Assembly (NCBI GenBank): GCA_963739645.1
Contig: CAVUBM010000114.1
Span: forward strand, 441,212-505,211
DNA length: 64,000 nt
Source of the DNA: JASHPR01 sp963739645
GTDB lineage: Bacteria > Actinomycetota > Actinomycetes > Streptosporangiales > Streptosporangiaceae
Direction: 5' to 3'
Shown here: piece by piece, positions 7,431 to 16,734 of the stretch
Layout: every line of letters starts with the position of its first letter
Position numbering within the stretch: the stretch's first letter is position 1
The notes under the pieces: model-generated
What the model was told of the DNA's origin: nothing
The model's input: only the letters and a program-made list of their open reading frames with translations
Database searches by the model: none
Translations under genes and position numbers: made by a program

Positions 7431-9521
7431 GTGCGGACGATCGCTGAACTAGGCCAGGCCGGCGGCTACGGTTCCCGAAGCGGCGGCGACCGCTACAGGT
7501 GGGTAGCGCTCTCCAACACCACGCTCAGCATGACGATGGCCACGATCGACGCCTCCATCGTGATCATCGCGATGCCCGCCATCTTCCGCGGCATCCACCT
7601 GAACCCGCTGACGCCCGGCAACATCAGCTACCTGCTGTGGATGATCATGGGCTACCTGCTGGTCCAGTCGGTGGCGGTGGTGTCGCTGGGCCGGCTCGGC
7701 GACATGTACGGCCGGGTCCGCATCTACAACCTCGGCTTCGTGGTGTTCACGCTGGCCTCGATCGCCCTGTCGCTTGACCCGTTCCTCGGCAGCGCCGGCG
7801 CGCTGTGGCTGATCGGCTGGCGGGTGGTCCAGGCGTTCGGCGGGGCCATGCTCATGGCCAACTCGGCGGCGATCCTGACCGACGCGTTCCCCGCGAACAA
7901 GCGCGGCATGGCCCTGGGCGTGAACCAGATCGCGGGCATCTCCGGCCAGTTCATCGGGCTGCTGCTCGGCGGCCTGCTCGCCGCCTGGGACTGGCGCGCG
8001 GTGTTCTGGATCAACGTGCCGATCGGGATCTTCGGCACCGTCTGGGCCTACGTCAGCCTGCGCGAGATCGCCACCACCAGGCGGGCCCGCATCGACTGGG
8101 CCGGGAACGTCACGTTCTTCCTCGGCGCCGGCGTGCTGCTGGCCGCGATCACCTACGGCATCCAGCCCTACGGCGGCCACCCCACCGGATGGACCAACCC
8201 CTGGGTGCTGGCCGGCCTGATCGGCGGCGTCGTGCTGCTGGTCACGTTCGGGATCATCGAGACCAAGATCCCTGAACCCATGTTCCGGATGAGCCTGTTC
8301 CGGATCCGGGCGTTCGCGGCCGGGAACGCGGCCAGCCTGATGGGCTCGATCGCCCGCGGCGGGCTGCAGTTCATGCTGGTCATCTGGCTGGCCGGGATCT
8401 GGCTGCCGCTGCACGGCTACGACTACGAGGTCACGCCGCTGTGGGCGGGTATCTACATGCTGCCGCTCACCGCGGGGTTCCTGATCGCGGGCCCCATCTC
8501 CGGGGCGCTGTCGGACCGGTACGGCCCGCGCCCGTTCGCCACCGCCGGGCTGCTGCTGGCCGCGTGCGCGTTCACCGGGCTGATGCTGCTGCCGGTCAAC
8601 TTCCCTTACTGGCTCTTCGGGCTGATCATCTTCAGCAACGGGATCGGCTCCGGCCTGTTCGCCTCGCCCAACACGTCGGCCATCATGAGCAGCGTCCCGG
8701 CCAGCGACCGCGGCGCCGCGTCCGGGATGCGCTCCACGTTCCAGAACTCCGGCATGTCGCTGTCGATCGGCATCTTCTTCTCGCTGATGATCGCCGGGCT
8801 GGCCAACACGCTGCCGCGCACGCTGACCAGCGGGCTCAGGGCGCAGGGCGTCCCGGCCGCCATCGCCGCGCATATCGGCAGCCTGCCCCCGGTGAGCACG
8901 CTGTTCTCCGCGCTGCTCGGGTACAACCCGGTGCGCGGCCTGCTGGCCCCGTCCGGCGAGCTGGCCAGGCTGCCCCGCCACAACGTCAGCGTGCTGACCG
9001 GCAAGCAGTTCTTCCCGAACCTGATCTCCGGCCCGTTCCACCACGGCCTGATCATCGTGTTCAGCGCGGCGGTCGCGATGTCGGTGGCCGGCGCGCTGAT
9101 CTCGCTGCTGCGCGGCCGCCAGTTCTACTACGACGACGCGGGTGCGGCCGCCGCGGCTGCCCCGGTCCCGCCCGCGCGCACCGTGTCGTCCATCCCGAAC
9201 GCAAACTCCGCGGCCAGGCTCACCCGCCCGCCGGACGGACCCTGCGGGCGCCGAGGGCGGGGCCTAGCCGCATCGGCTTGGGCCGGGCCTGCGGGGCTAC
9301 CTCCGGCGCTGGGCCGGCGAGCTCGGCAGCTGCCTGATCAGGACTTGACCAGGCGCGAGACGGCCGCGGCGGCCTCGCGGACCTTCTCCTTGGCCTCGGG
9401 ACCGCCCTCTTCGATGGCCTCGGTCACGCAGTGGCCGAGATGGTCTTCGAGCAGCCCAAGCGCGACCGCCTGCAGCGCCCTGGTTACCGCGGAGACCTGG
9501 GTGAGCACGTCGATGCAGTAG
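7431..9521 (+). CDS. MFS exporter, DHA2 family, with doubtful C-terminal tail
   Basis: The protein is a 14-segment proton-driven exporter: TM1 is at LSNTTLSMTMATIDASIVII, motif A reads GRLGDMYGRVRIYNLG, and another conserved loop reads SGALSDRYGPRPF. Membrane segments end near ISLLRGRQFYYDD (about residue 570). The remaining 125 residues are low-complexity and run antisense across the whole convergent csoR C-terminus, which is unlike the family. A one-base frame correction in the G/C run near 9250 would end the gene at a TAG at 9265-9267. The GTG start is probably leaderless. The substrate is unknown; control by the adjacent CsoR is possible but not shown. Confidence 0.8.
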   Translation: MRTIAELGQAGGYGSRSGGDRYRWVALSNTTLSMTMATIDASIVIIAMPAIFRGIHLNPLTPGNISYLLWMIMGYLLVQSVAVVSLGRLGDMYGRVRIYNLGFVVFTLASIALSLDPFLGSAGALWLIGWRVVQAFGGAMLMANSAAILTDAFPANKRGMALGVNQIAGISGQFIGLLLGGLLAAWDWRAVFWINVPIGIFGTVWAYVSLREIATTRRARIDWAGNVTFFLGAGVLLAAITYGIQPYGGHPTGWTNPWVLAGLIGGVVLLVTFGIIETKIPEPMFRMSLFRIRAFAAGNAASLMGSIARGGLQFMLVIWLAGIWLPLHGYDYEVTPLWAGIYMLPLTAGFLIAGPISGALSDRYGPRPFATAGLLLAACAFTGLMLLPVNFPYWLFGLIIFSNGIGSGLFASPNTSAIMSSVPASDRGAASGMRSTFQNSGMSLSIGIFFSLMIAGLANTLPRTLTSGLRAQGVPAAIAAHIGSLPPVSTLFSALLGYNPVRGLLAPSGELARLPRHNVSVLTGKQFFPNLISGPFHHGLIIVFSAAVAMSVAGALISLLRGRQFYYDDAGAAAAAAPVPPARTVSSIPNANSAARLTRPPDGPCGRRGRGLAASAWAGPAGLPPALGRRARQLPDQDLTRRETAAAASRTFSLASGPPSSMASVTQWPRWSSSSPSATACSALVTAETWVSTSMQ

Positions 9522-9619
9522 ACGTCCTCTTCCACCATGCGCTGAAGCCCGCGCACCTGACCCTCGATCCGGCGCAGCCGCTTCAGGTACGCGTCCTTGT
9601 CCTGCGTATACCCTCGCAC
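9338..9619 (-). CDS. csoR: CsoR-family copper-sensing repressor
   Basis: The 93-residue all-helical repressor has the CsoR signature DAYLKRLRRIEGQVRGLQRM and the Cu(I) ligands Cys35 (VYCIDVLTQ), His60 and Cys64 (DHLGHC), matching the Cys-His-Cys set of copper sensors rather than the formaldehyde or persulfide variants. Such proteins release DNA when Cu(I) binds, and control copA/copZ-type export genes. No copper ATPase gene is in the window; the nearest exporter is the convergent MFS gene. The start is the GTG at 9619. Confidence 0.88.
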   Translation of the reverse strand: MRGYTQDKDAYLKRLRRIEGQVRGLQRMVEEDVYCIDVLTQVSAVTRALQAVALGLLEDHLGHCVTEAIEEGGPEAKEKVREAAAAVSRLVKS

Positions 9620-9721
9620 AGGTAGAGATTACCCCGCGCAGGTCATCGCCACCCTGGCTGTGCCAGCCGCGACGGCAGGCCCGCAGGGTCGGCCCGAGCG
9701 GATGGCACGCGGGGGGGTCCT

Positions 9722-9737
9722 GGGGGGTCGTCCCCCC
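9722..9737. repeat. G6-TCGT-C6 hairpin
   Basis: Six G (9722-9727), a TCGT tetraloop and six C (9732-9737) form a perfect tight hairpin just upstream of the -10 box of the FmdB gene, in a G-run-rich stretch. It may end transcripts from either side or influence the promoter; no T-run follows. Confidence 0.45.
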
Positions 9738-9750
9738 GGGCTAACACCAC

Positions 9751-9756
9751 TAGACT
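9751..9756 (+). promoter_or_regulatory. -10 box of a leaderless FmdB transcript
   Basis: TAGACT ends six bases before the GTG at 9763, and no ribosome site is present between them. Confidence 0.5.
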
Positions 9757-9762
9757 AAGCCC

Positions 9763-9978
9763 GTGCCGCGATACGAGTACCGCTGCCGCGCCTGCGGCGA
9801 CACGTTCGAGCGGACCCGCCCGATGAGCGAGTCGTCCGCACCATGCGCCTGCCCGCAGGGCCACGACGACACGGTGAAGCTGCTGTCCACCGTCTCGGTC
9901 GGCGGCCGGGCCGGCGCCGCGGGGCCGGCGTCCTCCGGCGGGGGCGGCTGCTGCGGCGGGGCCTGCGGCTGCGGCTGA
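9763..9978 (+). CDS. FmdB-family zinc-ribbon protein
   Basis: The 71-residue protein opens with MPRYEYRCRACGDTFE, the hallmark of the FmdB putative regulatory family. Cys8 and Cys11 form the first knuckle; Cys28, Cys30 and His34 can supply the rest of a zinc site. A Gly/Cys-rich tail (GGGGCCGGACGCG) may bind a second metal. The family's role is not established; the name comes from the formylmethanofuran dehydrogenase cluster and related methylamide operons. It converges on sthA with a 5-base gap. Confidence 0.75.
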   Translation: MPRYEYRCRACGDTFERTRPMSESSAPCACPQGHDDTVKLLSTVSVGGRAGAAGPASSGGGGCCGGACGCG

Positions 9979-9983
9979 CCGGC

Positions 9984-11417
9984 TTACCCGCCGAACCGCT
10001 CGACCTGGCGCATCTTGTTCGTCGCGTCCAGCGCCGCTACCTTGTACGACTCGGCCAGCGTCGGGTAGTTGAACACGGCGTCCACCAGGTAGTCGATGGT
10101 GCCGCCACAGCCCATCACCGCCTGGCCGATGTGCACGAGCTCGGTGGCACCGGTGCCGAACACGTGCACGCCGAGCAGCGTGCGGTCCTCCGGCGAGACC
10201 AGCAGCTTGAGCACCCCGTAGGAGTCGCCGATGATCTGCCCGCGGGCCAGCTCGCGGTAGCGGGAGACGCCGACCTCGAACGGCACGCACTCGGCGGTGA
10301 GCTGATCCTCGGTCTTACCGATGAAGCTGATCTCCGGCAGGCTGTAGATCCCGATCGGCTGCAGCATGTTCGCCGTGTGCACCGGCTCGCCGCAGGCGTG
10401 GTGCGCGGCCAGGCGCCCCTGCTCCATGGACGTGGCGGCCAGGGCGGGGAACCCGATCACGTCGCCCACCGCGTAGATGTGCGGCACGGTGGTGCGGAAG
10501 AACTCGTCCACCTCGATCCGGCCGCGCTTGTCCGCGGACAGCCCGGCCGCCTGCAGGTTAAGATCCTCGGTCGCGCCCTGGCGGCCCGCTGAGTACAGGA
10601 CCGTTTCCGCGGGGATCCGTTTGCCGCTGGCCAGCGACGTGATCGCCCCGCCGTGATGGGCCTCGACCGACGTGACGGTCTCGCCGAACCGGAACGTCAC
10701 GGCGAGATCGCGCAGGTGGTATTTGAGGGCCTCGACGACCTCCAGATCGCAGAACTCCAGCATCCGCTCGCGCTGCTCCACGACCGTCACCTTGGTGCCC
10801 AGGGCGGCGAACATCGACGCGTACTCGATGCCGATCACCCCGGCGCCCGCCACCAGCATCGACCGCGGAACGCGCTGCACGTGCAGGATGCCGTCCGCGT
10901 CGATGATCGTCTTCTCGTCAAAGGCCACGCTGGCGGGCCGGGCCGGCCTGGTACCGGTCGCGATCACGATGTCCTTGGCGCTGGCCTGGCACAGCCTGGT
11001 GTCGCCGTCATTGACCTCGATGGTGTTCGGGCCGGTGAAACGCCCGGTGCCGGCCAGGATCGTGACCCCGTTCCTGGTCAGCTGGCTGCGCACGACGTCG
11101 CTCTCCCGGCCGACGACGTGCTGGGTCCTGGCGGTCAGGTCGGCGACGGTGATGTCTTCCTTGACCCGGTAGCTCTGCCCGTACATCTCGCGCTGGTCCA
11201 GGCCGGTCAGGTAGAGCACGGCCTCCCGGAGCGTCTTGGACGGAATGGTGCCGGTGTTCAGGCACACCCCGCCGAGCATGCGCGGCCGCTCCACGATGGC
11301 CACCCGGCGCTCCAGCTTGGCCGCGGCGATCGCAGCCTTCTGCCCGCCCGGTCCGGAGCCGATGACGAGCAGGTCAAAGTCGTGCACCCCCTTAGTGTGA
11401 CTAAGGCGACCTGGCAT
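9984..11417 (-). CDS. sthA: Soluble pyridine nucleotide transhydrogenase (Si-specific)
   Basis: The flavoprotein of up to 477 residues moves reducing equivalents between NADPH and NAD+ in the cytoplasm. It has the FAD motif VIGSGPGGQKAA, a second NAD(P) motif (VAGAGVIGIEYASMF) and the C-terminal dimerisation domain. Instead of the CxxxxC redox disulfide of lipoamide dehydrogenase it reads GGVCLNTGTIPSKTL, with Thr in place of the second Cys. That marks the SthA branch. The ATG at 11417 is used here, but a GTG at 11387 just before DFDLLVIG is equally possible because it lies behind a TAGTCA-like -10 element. Confidence 0.88.
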   Translation of the reverse strand: MPGRLSHTKGVHDFDLLVIGSGPGGQKAAIAAAKLERRVAIVERPRMLGGVCLNTGTIPSKTLREAVLYLTGLDQREMYGQSYRVKEDITVADLTARTQHVVGRESDVVRSQLTRNGVTILAGTGRFTGPNTIEVNDGDTRLCQASAKDIVIATGTRPARPASVAFDEKTIIDADGILHVQRVPRSMLVAGAGVIGIEYASMFAALGTKVTVVEQRERMLEFCDLEVVEALKYHLRDLAVTFRFGETVTSVEAHHGGAITSLASGKRIPAETVLYSAGRQGATEDLNLQAAGLSADKRGRIEVDEFFRTTVPHIYAVGDVIGFPALAATSMEQGRLAAHHACGEPVHTANMLQPIGIYSLPEISFIGKTEDQLTAECVPFEVGVSRYRELARGQIIGDSYGVLKLLVSPEDRTLLGVHVFGTGATELVHIGQAVMGCGGTIDYLVDAVFNYPTLAESYKVAALDATNKMRQVERFGG

Positions 11418-11439
11418 GGAAAGCCCGTAAGCGCCATGT

Positions 11440-12570
11440 TCACGGCACGATCACATCCGCGACAGGGAAATCCCCCACCGTGACCGCGGGGAACGCGTGC
11501 CCGGTGGCGGCGCTGACCGGTGTCACCTGGCCCGCGTAGGTGTCGAGCACCAGCGTGTCGCCGCCGGCCAGCCCGCGGTCGATGGCCAGCGGGTAGTCGT
11601 ACAGCCCGACCGAGATCGGGTGGCCGGCCCGGTTGGTGGCGGTGCTGACCGGCGTCACGGTCCCGGAGATCGTGTTCACCACGTAGGCCGTGCCGCCGGA
11701 CCGGGAGATCGTGACGGACGCGGGCGCGTACCCGACCGGGATCGGCGGGCCCGGCCGGCCGGTCGCCACGGCGATCGGCGTGACCGTGTCGTTGTCCCCG
11801 TTGACCACGTACACGGTCCGGCCGTCCGGCGTGATGGCGATCGCGTCCGGGGCCTGGCCGACCGGGATCGGGCGGTCGGGGCGCTGCGGCGCCGGCCGCG
11901 ATCGGGGTCACGGTGTCCGAGCCGTAGTTGGCCACGTACGCGGCGCGGCCGTCAGGTGCGACGGCGATCGCGGCCGGGAACGAGCCGGTCCTGACCGGGC
12001 GCCCGGGCCGGTCCGTCGCCGTGGCGACCGGGGTGACCGACCCGCCCTCCCAGTTCAGCACGTACAGCGTACGGCCGTCCGGGGTGAGCGCCATGGCCTT
12101 CGGGTAGGCCCCGACCCGGATCGGCGGGCCGGGCTGGTTGGTGGCGACGGCGATCGGCGTGACCGTGCCAGACGCCGGCGTTGGTCACGTAGGCGGTCCG
12201 GCCGTCCGGCGTGATCACGATCGACTGCGGGTCTGCACCCACGGCGATCGCCGGGCCCGCCGTGCGGGTCACCGTGTCGATCGGGGTCACGGTACCCGAG
12301 CCGGAGTTGACCACGTACGCGGTGCGGCCGTCGGGGTGAGCGCGATCGCCTGCGGGTCCGCGCCCACGCCGATCGCCCGGCCCGCCTTGCGCGTCACCAG
12401 GTTGACCGGCGTGACTGTGCCAGGGGTGTCCGTGCCCAGGCCGTAGTTCACGACGAACGCGGTCGGGTCGGCCAGCGGCTTCGCCGCCGCGACCGCGGCG
12501 GCCGGAACCTGCGCGGCCGCGGGCTGGGCGCTGGCCGCAAGAGCAGCGCCGGTGCCAGGCGCGGGCTGGC
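11440..12570 (-). CDS. YVTN beta-propeller domain, frameshifted; probable C-terminal part of the upstream phosphoesterase
   Basis: About eight repeats of 40-45 residues with cores such as PDGRTAYVVN and GTVTPI can be read leftwards across three frames, forming a secreted seven-bladed propeller of the YncE/YVTN type. Frame changes lie near 12332 (one G missing in the ccccgg run), 12171 (one extra base) and 11900. Before the first repeat comes an Ala/Pro-rich stretch with no ATG, GTG or signal peptide in frame. That stretch is continuous with another frame of the phosphoesterase tail, so this is probably a linker inside one polypeptide. Role: adhesion or ligand binding, not determined. Confidence 0.65.
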
Positions 12571-14257
12571 CTACGTCCCTGGGGTTACCCGCGGCGCGGC
12601 CACGCCCGGTGCCCGGGCGGTTGAGGCAGCGGTCGCGGCGCCCGCGGGGTCAGCCGCTGACGGCCCCATCGCGCCGGTAAAGACATCGGCGGTGGGGGCA
12701 GCGTACCGGTCGTTTTTCGTCAGGGTGCCGAGCCCGAGCACGCCCTCAATGGTCCGGAGCAGGCTGTAGTGGGTGTAGCGGACGGGCGAGACATAGCCCT
12801 GCCGGACGCCCCGGGAGCCGAGGACGAGCGTGACCACCTTCTGGGCGGGATGCTCGTGGTCGTAGTTGTCCTCGTCGAACGTGATGATGGCCAGCGACCG
12901 CTGCCTGGTCCAGGCGGGTGACCGCATGATCAGCCCGAGCTGCTGGCGGAGGAAGCCGTCCCCGGCCCTGATGCCGCAGCCCTCCATGTCGAAGCAGTCG
13001 TCCGGGGCGATCCAGGCGAAGTTCGGGGTGGTGGACGCGCGGCTCAGGTCGGCCGGCAGCGACGGCAGCGGGACCAGGTGCGCGGCGCAGTAGGACGGCC
13101 GCTGCCTGACGTCCTTGAAGTACATCATCGGCTGGTCGTCGTCCCAGTAGTTCACGTGGACGGTGTCGTCGCACGGCCCGTTGGCGCTCTGCAGGTAGCC
13201 CTTCCACGACTCGCCCGCGGCGGTGACGCGGTCGCCGATGTTGGGCGCGTTGATCGTGTAGAGGGGGTTCTCCTCCGCCGGGTCGGTCAGCGGGACGCCG
13301 AAGGTGCTGCCCCCGGCCAGCGCGAGATAGTTGCCGTCGCTCGGGTGCTCCTCGGCGAAGAAGTTGCCGAGCAGGCTGGACTTCGGCAGCAGGCTGTTCA
13401 GGTACGGCGCCTGGGCCGTGTTGCCGATGACCTGGCTGACGTCCTCGTTCTCGAAGTAGAAGAGGAACACGTGCTGGTAGCGCGGCAGGTGCGCGGACGG
13501 CGCGGTCAGCACCTGGCGGCGGGCCGGTACCGACACGCTGAACCGCAGGCCGTCGGCGACCGCCCGGTCATACCCGACCCACGGCGCGTTCGGGCCGTCG
13601 TCGTTGGTGAGCGACGTCGTGAGTGACAGCGCGACCCGAACCGAGCGGGTGCCCGCTGGCACGGTGCCGGTGCCGCGGCGCCACGCGTAGTCCGGGTGCG
13701 CGGCCGACCCGGATCCGCCGGCCGGGCCGAGGCGGAGGGTGGCGAGGGTCCGGCCGGCCCCGGACAGGAACGCGACGTCGAGCTCCGCCTGGCTGGTCTT
13801 GGTTCCGCCCAGCCACCCGGAGACAGCGAACCGGGTGCCCGCGGGCACGGGCTGGCCGGTTCCGGTGCGCAGCGGCCATTGCTGGGTCAGCACCGCCGTG
13901 CCGCCCGGCCCCGCCCGTGAATAGCTGCGCGCCCCGGCCCCTGGTGCCGGCGTCGGCCCGGCCGGGGAAGCCGGCCGTGCCGTAGCCGACCACGGTCGGC
14001 AGCCCGCGCCGGATCTGCCAGCCGGGGATGGTCACGGCGTCCGCGCCGTGCGCCGAGGCCGCGCCCGCCTCCGCGCCGCCGTTGACGATGAGGTTGGCCC
14101 CGGCCGGGGCCGGGCGCGCCGCAGCCGGGGCCTGGGCGCGGGCCCGCGTGCCGGGCGCCGCGGCGCCCGCGGGCTGGGCGGCGCCCGCCAGCGCGGCCAG
14201 GCAGAGGATTCCCGTGGTCAGAACGCCGGTCACGCGGCGGCCCATGAGTCCGGTCAT
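12571..14257 (-). CDS. Secreted phosphoesterase (acid phosphatase/phospholipase C superfamily), one frame change
   Basis: The N-terminus (ATG about 14257) is a signal peptide, MTGLMGRRVTGVLTTG and on, ending at an Ala-rich cleavage region. A jelly-roll-like module follows (NLIVNGGAEAG ... VTIPGWQ), then the phosphoesterase domain of Pfam PF04185 (FYFENEDVSQVIGNTAQAPYLN, HPSDGNYLALAGG, ITFDEDNYDHEH with acidic metal ligands). Such enzymes hydrolyse phosphate mono- or diesters outside the cell. The frame changes once near 13905 in a GGGCGG run. The printed frame stops at 12571-12573 after an Ala-rich tail, directly before the propeller repeats. Confidence 0.7.
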
Positions 14258-14540
14258 GGCGATGGCCTTTCCTGACGCGGGTGGTGCCCGCAGCGACCCG
14301 GCGTGCCTGCATTTACTGCTGTTTGACCGTTCAGTTATGGTATCGGGGGGGTTGGCTGAGGTCCAGACGCCGGCCGTGGCGGGCCGGTGAAATGCAGCCG
14401 TCATTCCCGGAAATGGCCGGGGCCCGCGGCGCCGGCCGGGGTTGGCCTCGGCCAGGTCACGGAATGGCCGGCCCTGTCCCCCTTGTCACCTGCCCGGGTA
14501 CCCTGGCGCCGGGAGCTCATCAGGTACCAGAGGAACGCAA

Positions 14541-15317
14541 ATGACGCCGATCAGTGCTGATCGCTGCTACGCCGAGATCGAGGCCAGTACCGAGACCCTG
14601 GCCGGGCTGATCGACGGGGCCGACCTGACCATCCCGGTGCCGACCTGCCCGGAGTGGACGCTGCGCCAGCTCGCCACCCACGTCGGCCGGGCGCACCGCT
14701 GGGCGGCGGAGATCGCGGCCACCCGGTCGGCCGAGTTCATCCCGTTCCGGCAGGTGCCGGACGGCAGGCTGCCCGACGACCCGGCGCAGCACGCGCCGTG
14801 GCTGCGCGCGGGCGCGGGGCGGGTCAGCGCCGCGGTGCGCGAGGCGGACAGCGACCCGGTCTGGGCGTTTTCCGGGCTCCAGCCGGCCAGCTTCTGGGCC
14901 CGCCGGATGGCACATGAGACCGCGGTGCACCGGGCCGACGCCCAGATCGCCACGGGTTACCAGGCCGAGTTCGCGCCGGACCTGGCCGCCGACGCCATCG
15001 ACGAGTGGCTGGGCTTCCTGTCCGGCCCCGCGCCCGGAGACCCTGACCCGCGCCTGGACGCCCTGCCCGAGGGCGCGGTGCTGCACATCCACACCACCGA
15101 CGACGCCCTGAACGGTTCCGGCGAGTGGCTGGTGTCGCGCGAGGGATCCGCAGTGAAGGTGGAGCACGGTCACGGCAAGGGTGACGTCGCGCTGCGCGGG
15201 CACGCCGGGCGGCTGCTGCTCGTGCTGCTGCGCCGGGTGCCGGCCGATGACCCTCAGGTGCAGGTCCTGGGCGACGCCACGCTGCTCGGCGGCTGGCTGG
15301 CGGCCACGCCGTTCTGA
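14541..15317 (+). CDS. MDMPI/maleylpyruvate isomerase family protein
   Basis: The 258-residue protein belongs to the mycothiol-dependent maleylpyruvate isomerase superfamily, a DinB-like four-helix bundle with a metal site. CPEWTLRQLATHVGRAHRW supplies the first histidines and ARRMAHETAVHRADA the Glu/His cluster on the third helix. A C-terminal domain of about 90 residues follows. Actinomycetes hold many paralogues, most of unknown substrate. ATG 14541 follows a GAGGAA ribosome site. Confidence 0.8.
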   Translation: MTPISADRCYAEIEASTETLAGLIDGADLTIPVPTCPEWTLRQLATHVGRAHRWAAEIAATRSAEFIPFRQVPDGRLPDDPAQHAPWLRAGAGRVSAAVREADSDPVWAFSGLQPASFWARRMAHETAVHRADAQIATGYQAEFAPDLAADAIDEWLGFLSGPAPGDPDPRLDALPEGAVLHIHTTDDALNGSGEWLVSREGSAVKVEHGHGKGDVALRGHAGRLLLVLLRRVPADDPQVQVLGDATLLGGWLAATPF

Positions 15318-15340
15318 TCCCGGCGGCCCCTGGGCCCGGG

Positions 15341-15876
15341 TTACAGCCAGCCCACCCTGGCGCCGGCGGCCGGCTCGCCGCCCGGTGCCGCGGCGGCCGC
15401 ACCGTGCTGCGCCTTCTCCAGCAGGCGGCCGACGGTCTCCATGATCTCGGGCAGGCAGGCGCGCAGGCTGTGGCTGTCGGCGGCCGTGACCTCGTCGGTG
15501 GCGACGCCCGCGCGCTCGAGCAGGCCCTCGAGGTCGGCGAGCTGCTCCCCCACGAACCGCACGGGGTCCGCGGTCAGCTCGGGATCGAACGCGCGCCGGC
15601 CGGGATTCCAGCCGCGGAAGTTCGGGTGATGGTGCGCCCGGTCCAGGCTGCCCGGCGGCCCGGCCACCGACTCCAGCAGGTCCGCGCGCCAGACCGGCCC
15701 ACCTCGATGGGCCGGGAGGAGAACATGTTCCCCCGCAGCTCGCCCCGCTCGAGCAGCCGGACCTCGAGCCGGACGCCACGCTCGGCGCCCTCCTGACCGG
15801 GCAGCGGATCCGGGATCAGCACGTACATGTCGCTGCACAGCACGCCGACCCGCTCGAACCCGAATGCATAGAGCAT
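15341..15876 (-). CDS. Conserved hypothetical protein, one frame change
   Basis: I do not recognise a named family. Two frames join near 15705: the N-terminal part runs from MLYAFGFERVGVL to GNMFSSRPIEVG, and the C-terminal part from PVWRADLLESVAG to the end, containing DRAHHHPNFRGWNPGRR and two amphipathic helices (FVGEQLADLEGLLERAG). There is no signal peptide or membrane segment, so it is probably cytoplasmic. ATG 15876 follows GGGAGG. The histidine-rich loop could bind metal. Confidence 0.5.
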
Positions 15877-15966
15877 GCCGCCTCCCGCAGCCATGGCCGT
15901 CCAGACCATCGTCACAGGCGCGGCGGCCGGGCGCCAGGGCAGGCCAGCGCGGGCCCGGCGGCCTGG

Positions 15967-16597
15967 CTACCTCGGATCGGGCCGGTCGACGTTCCAGTGC
16001 CGGGTGACCGACGGCAGCCAGCGCTCCTCGCCCACGGGGCGCAGCAGGAACCGGCTGATGATGCGCTGACCGCCCTCGTAGTCCCCGTAGAGCAGGTCGA
16101 TCGTCACCGGGTCCCGGCCCTTGACCGCCGCCTGGGCGCCCTCGTGCCGGGCATCGGCCGGATCACGGAACGCGCCCTGCCAGAAGCCGGTGTCCCCGGC
16201 CGGGATGTACAGGTCCCGGCGTCTGGACGGTGAACCTGGCCAGTTCGTCGTGGTCATCGCTGCGGTGGTCCCCCGGGTGGAACAGCCAGCCGCGCAGCAC
16301 GCCGATGCCGCTGCCCGCGTTGCGCACCGATATGGCCAGGTACACGATCCCGTCGTCATCCTCGGCCGCGGCCTCGCCCCCGGGAATCACGACATGCTTG
16401 CCGTCCCCGAAGAACACCTTCTGCGGCCCGTCCTCCAGCCGGGACGGGACGAGCAGCGGGCGCAGACCGGCCAGCAGGGACCGCTCGGCGGCCCGGGCCG
16501 CCCGGTTCGCCGAGCGCACGGCGGCGAACGTGGCCACCGCGAGCACCAGGGTGCCGAGCCCGGTGGCCAGCGCGGAGACAGTCGTCCAGTCGATCAC
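15967..16597 (-). CDS. Membrane-anchored hypothetical protein, one frame change
   Basis: The N-terminus (VSALATGLGTLVLAVATFAAV) is a single membrane helix followed by a basic stretch and a soluble domain of about 170 residues. That domain includes GIVYLAISVRNAGSGIGVL and, after a frame change near 16215, RRRDLYIPAGDTGFWQGAF and a C-terminal WLPSVTRHWNVDRPDPR. The overall plan, TM helix plus a beta-rich cytoplasmic domain, is common in actinomycetes, but I cannot name a function. The GTG start lies six bases behind TAGGCT (16604-16609), so the mRNA is probably leaderless. Confidence 0.5.
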
Positions 16598-16734
16598 CCT
16601 CCGAGCCTAAGCGAAGCGGGCCACGATATGGATGTACCACCAGACGGGCCCAAACCCGTCGGCTGGCACAGCCACGAGGCAGCCGGGTGCGGGAGCGTGC
16701 CCTGGCCGGCCAGATGCTGATCGGACGGCGCAAC

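Noticed and set aside
9984..11417. Lipoamide dehydrogenase or mycothione reductase
   Set aside because: The second redox cysteine is missing (GGVCLNTGTIPSK), which fits soluble transhydrogenase.
11440..12570. Programmed frameshifting in the propeller repeats
   Set aside because: The changes occur at different, unrelated sites with mixed direction and without slippery heptamers or a shared hairpin.
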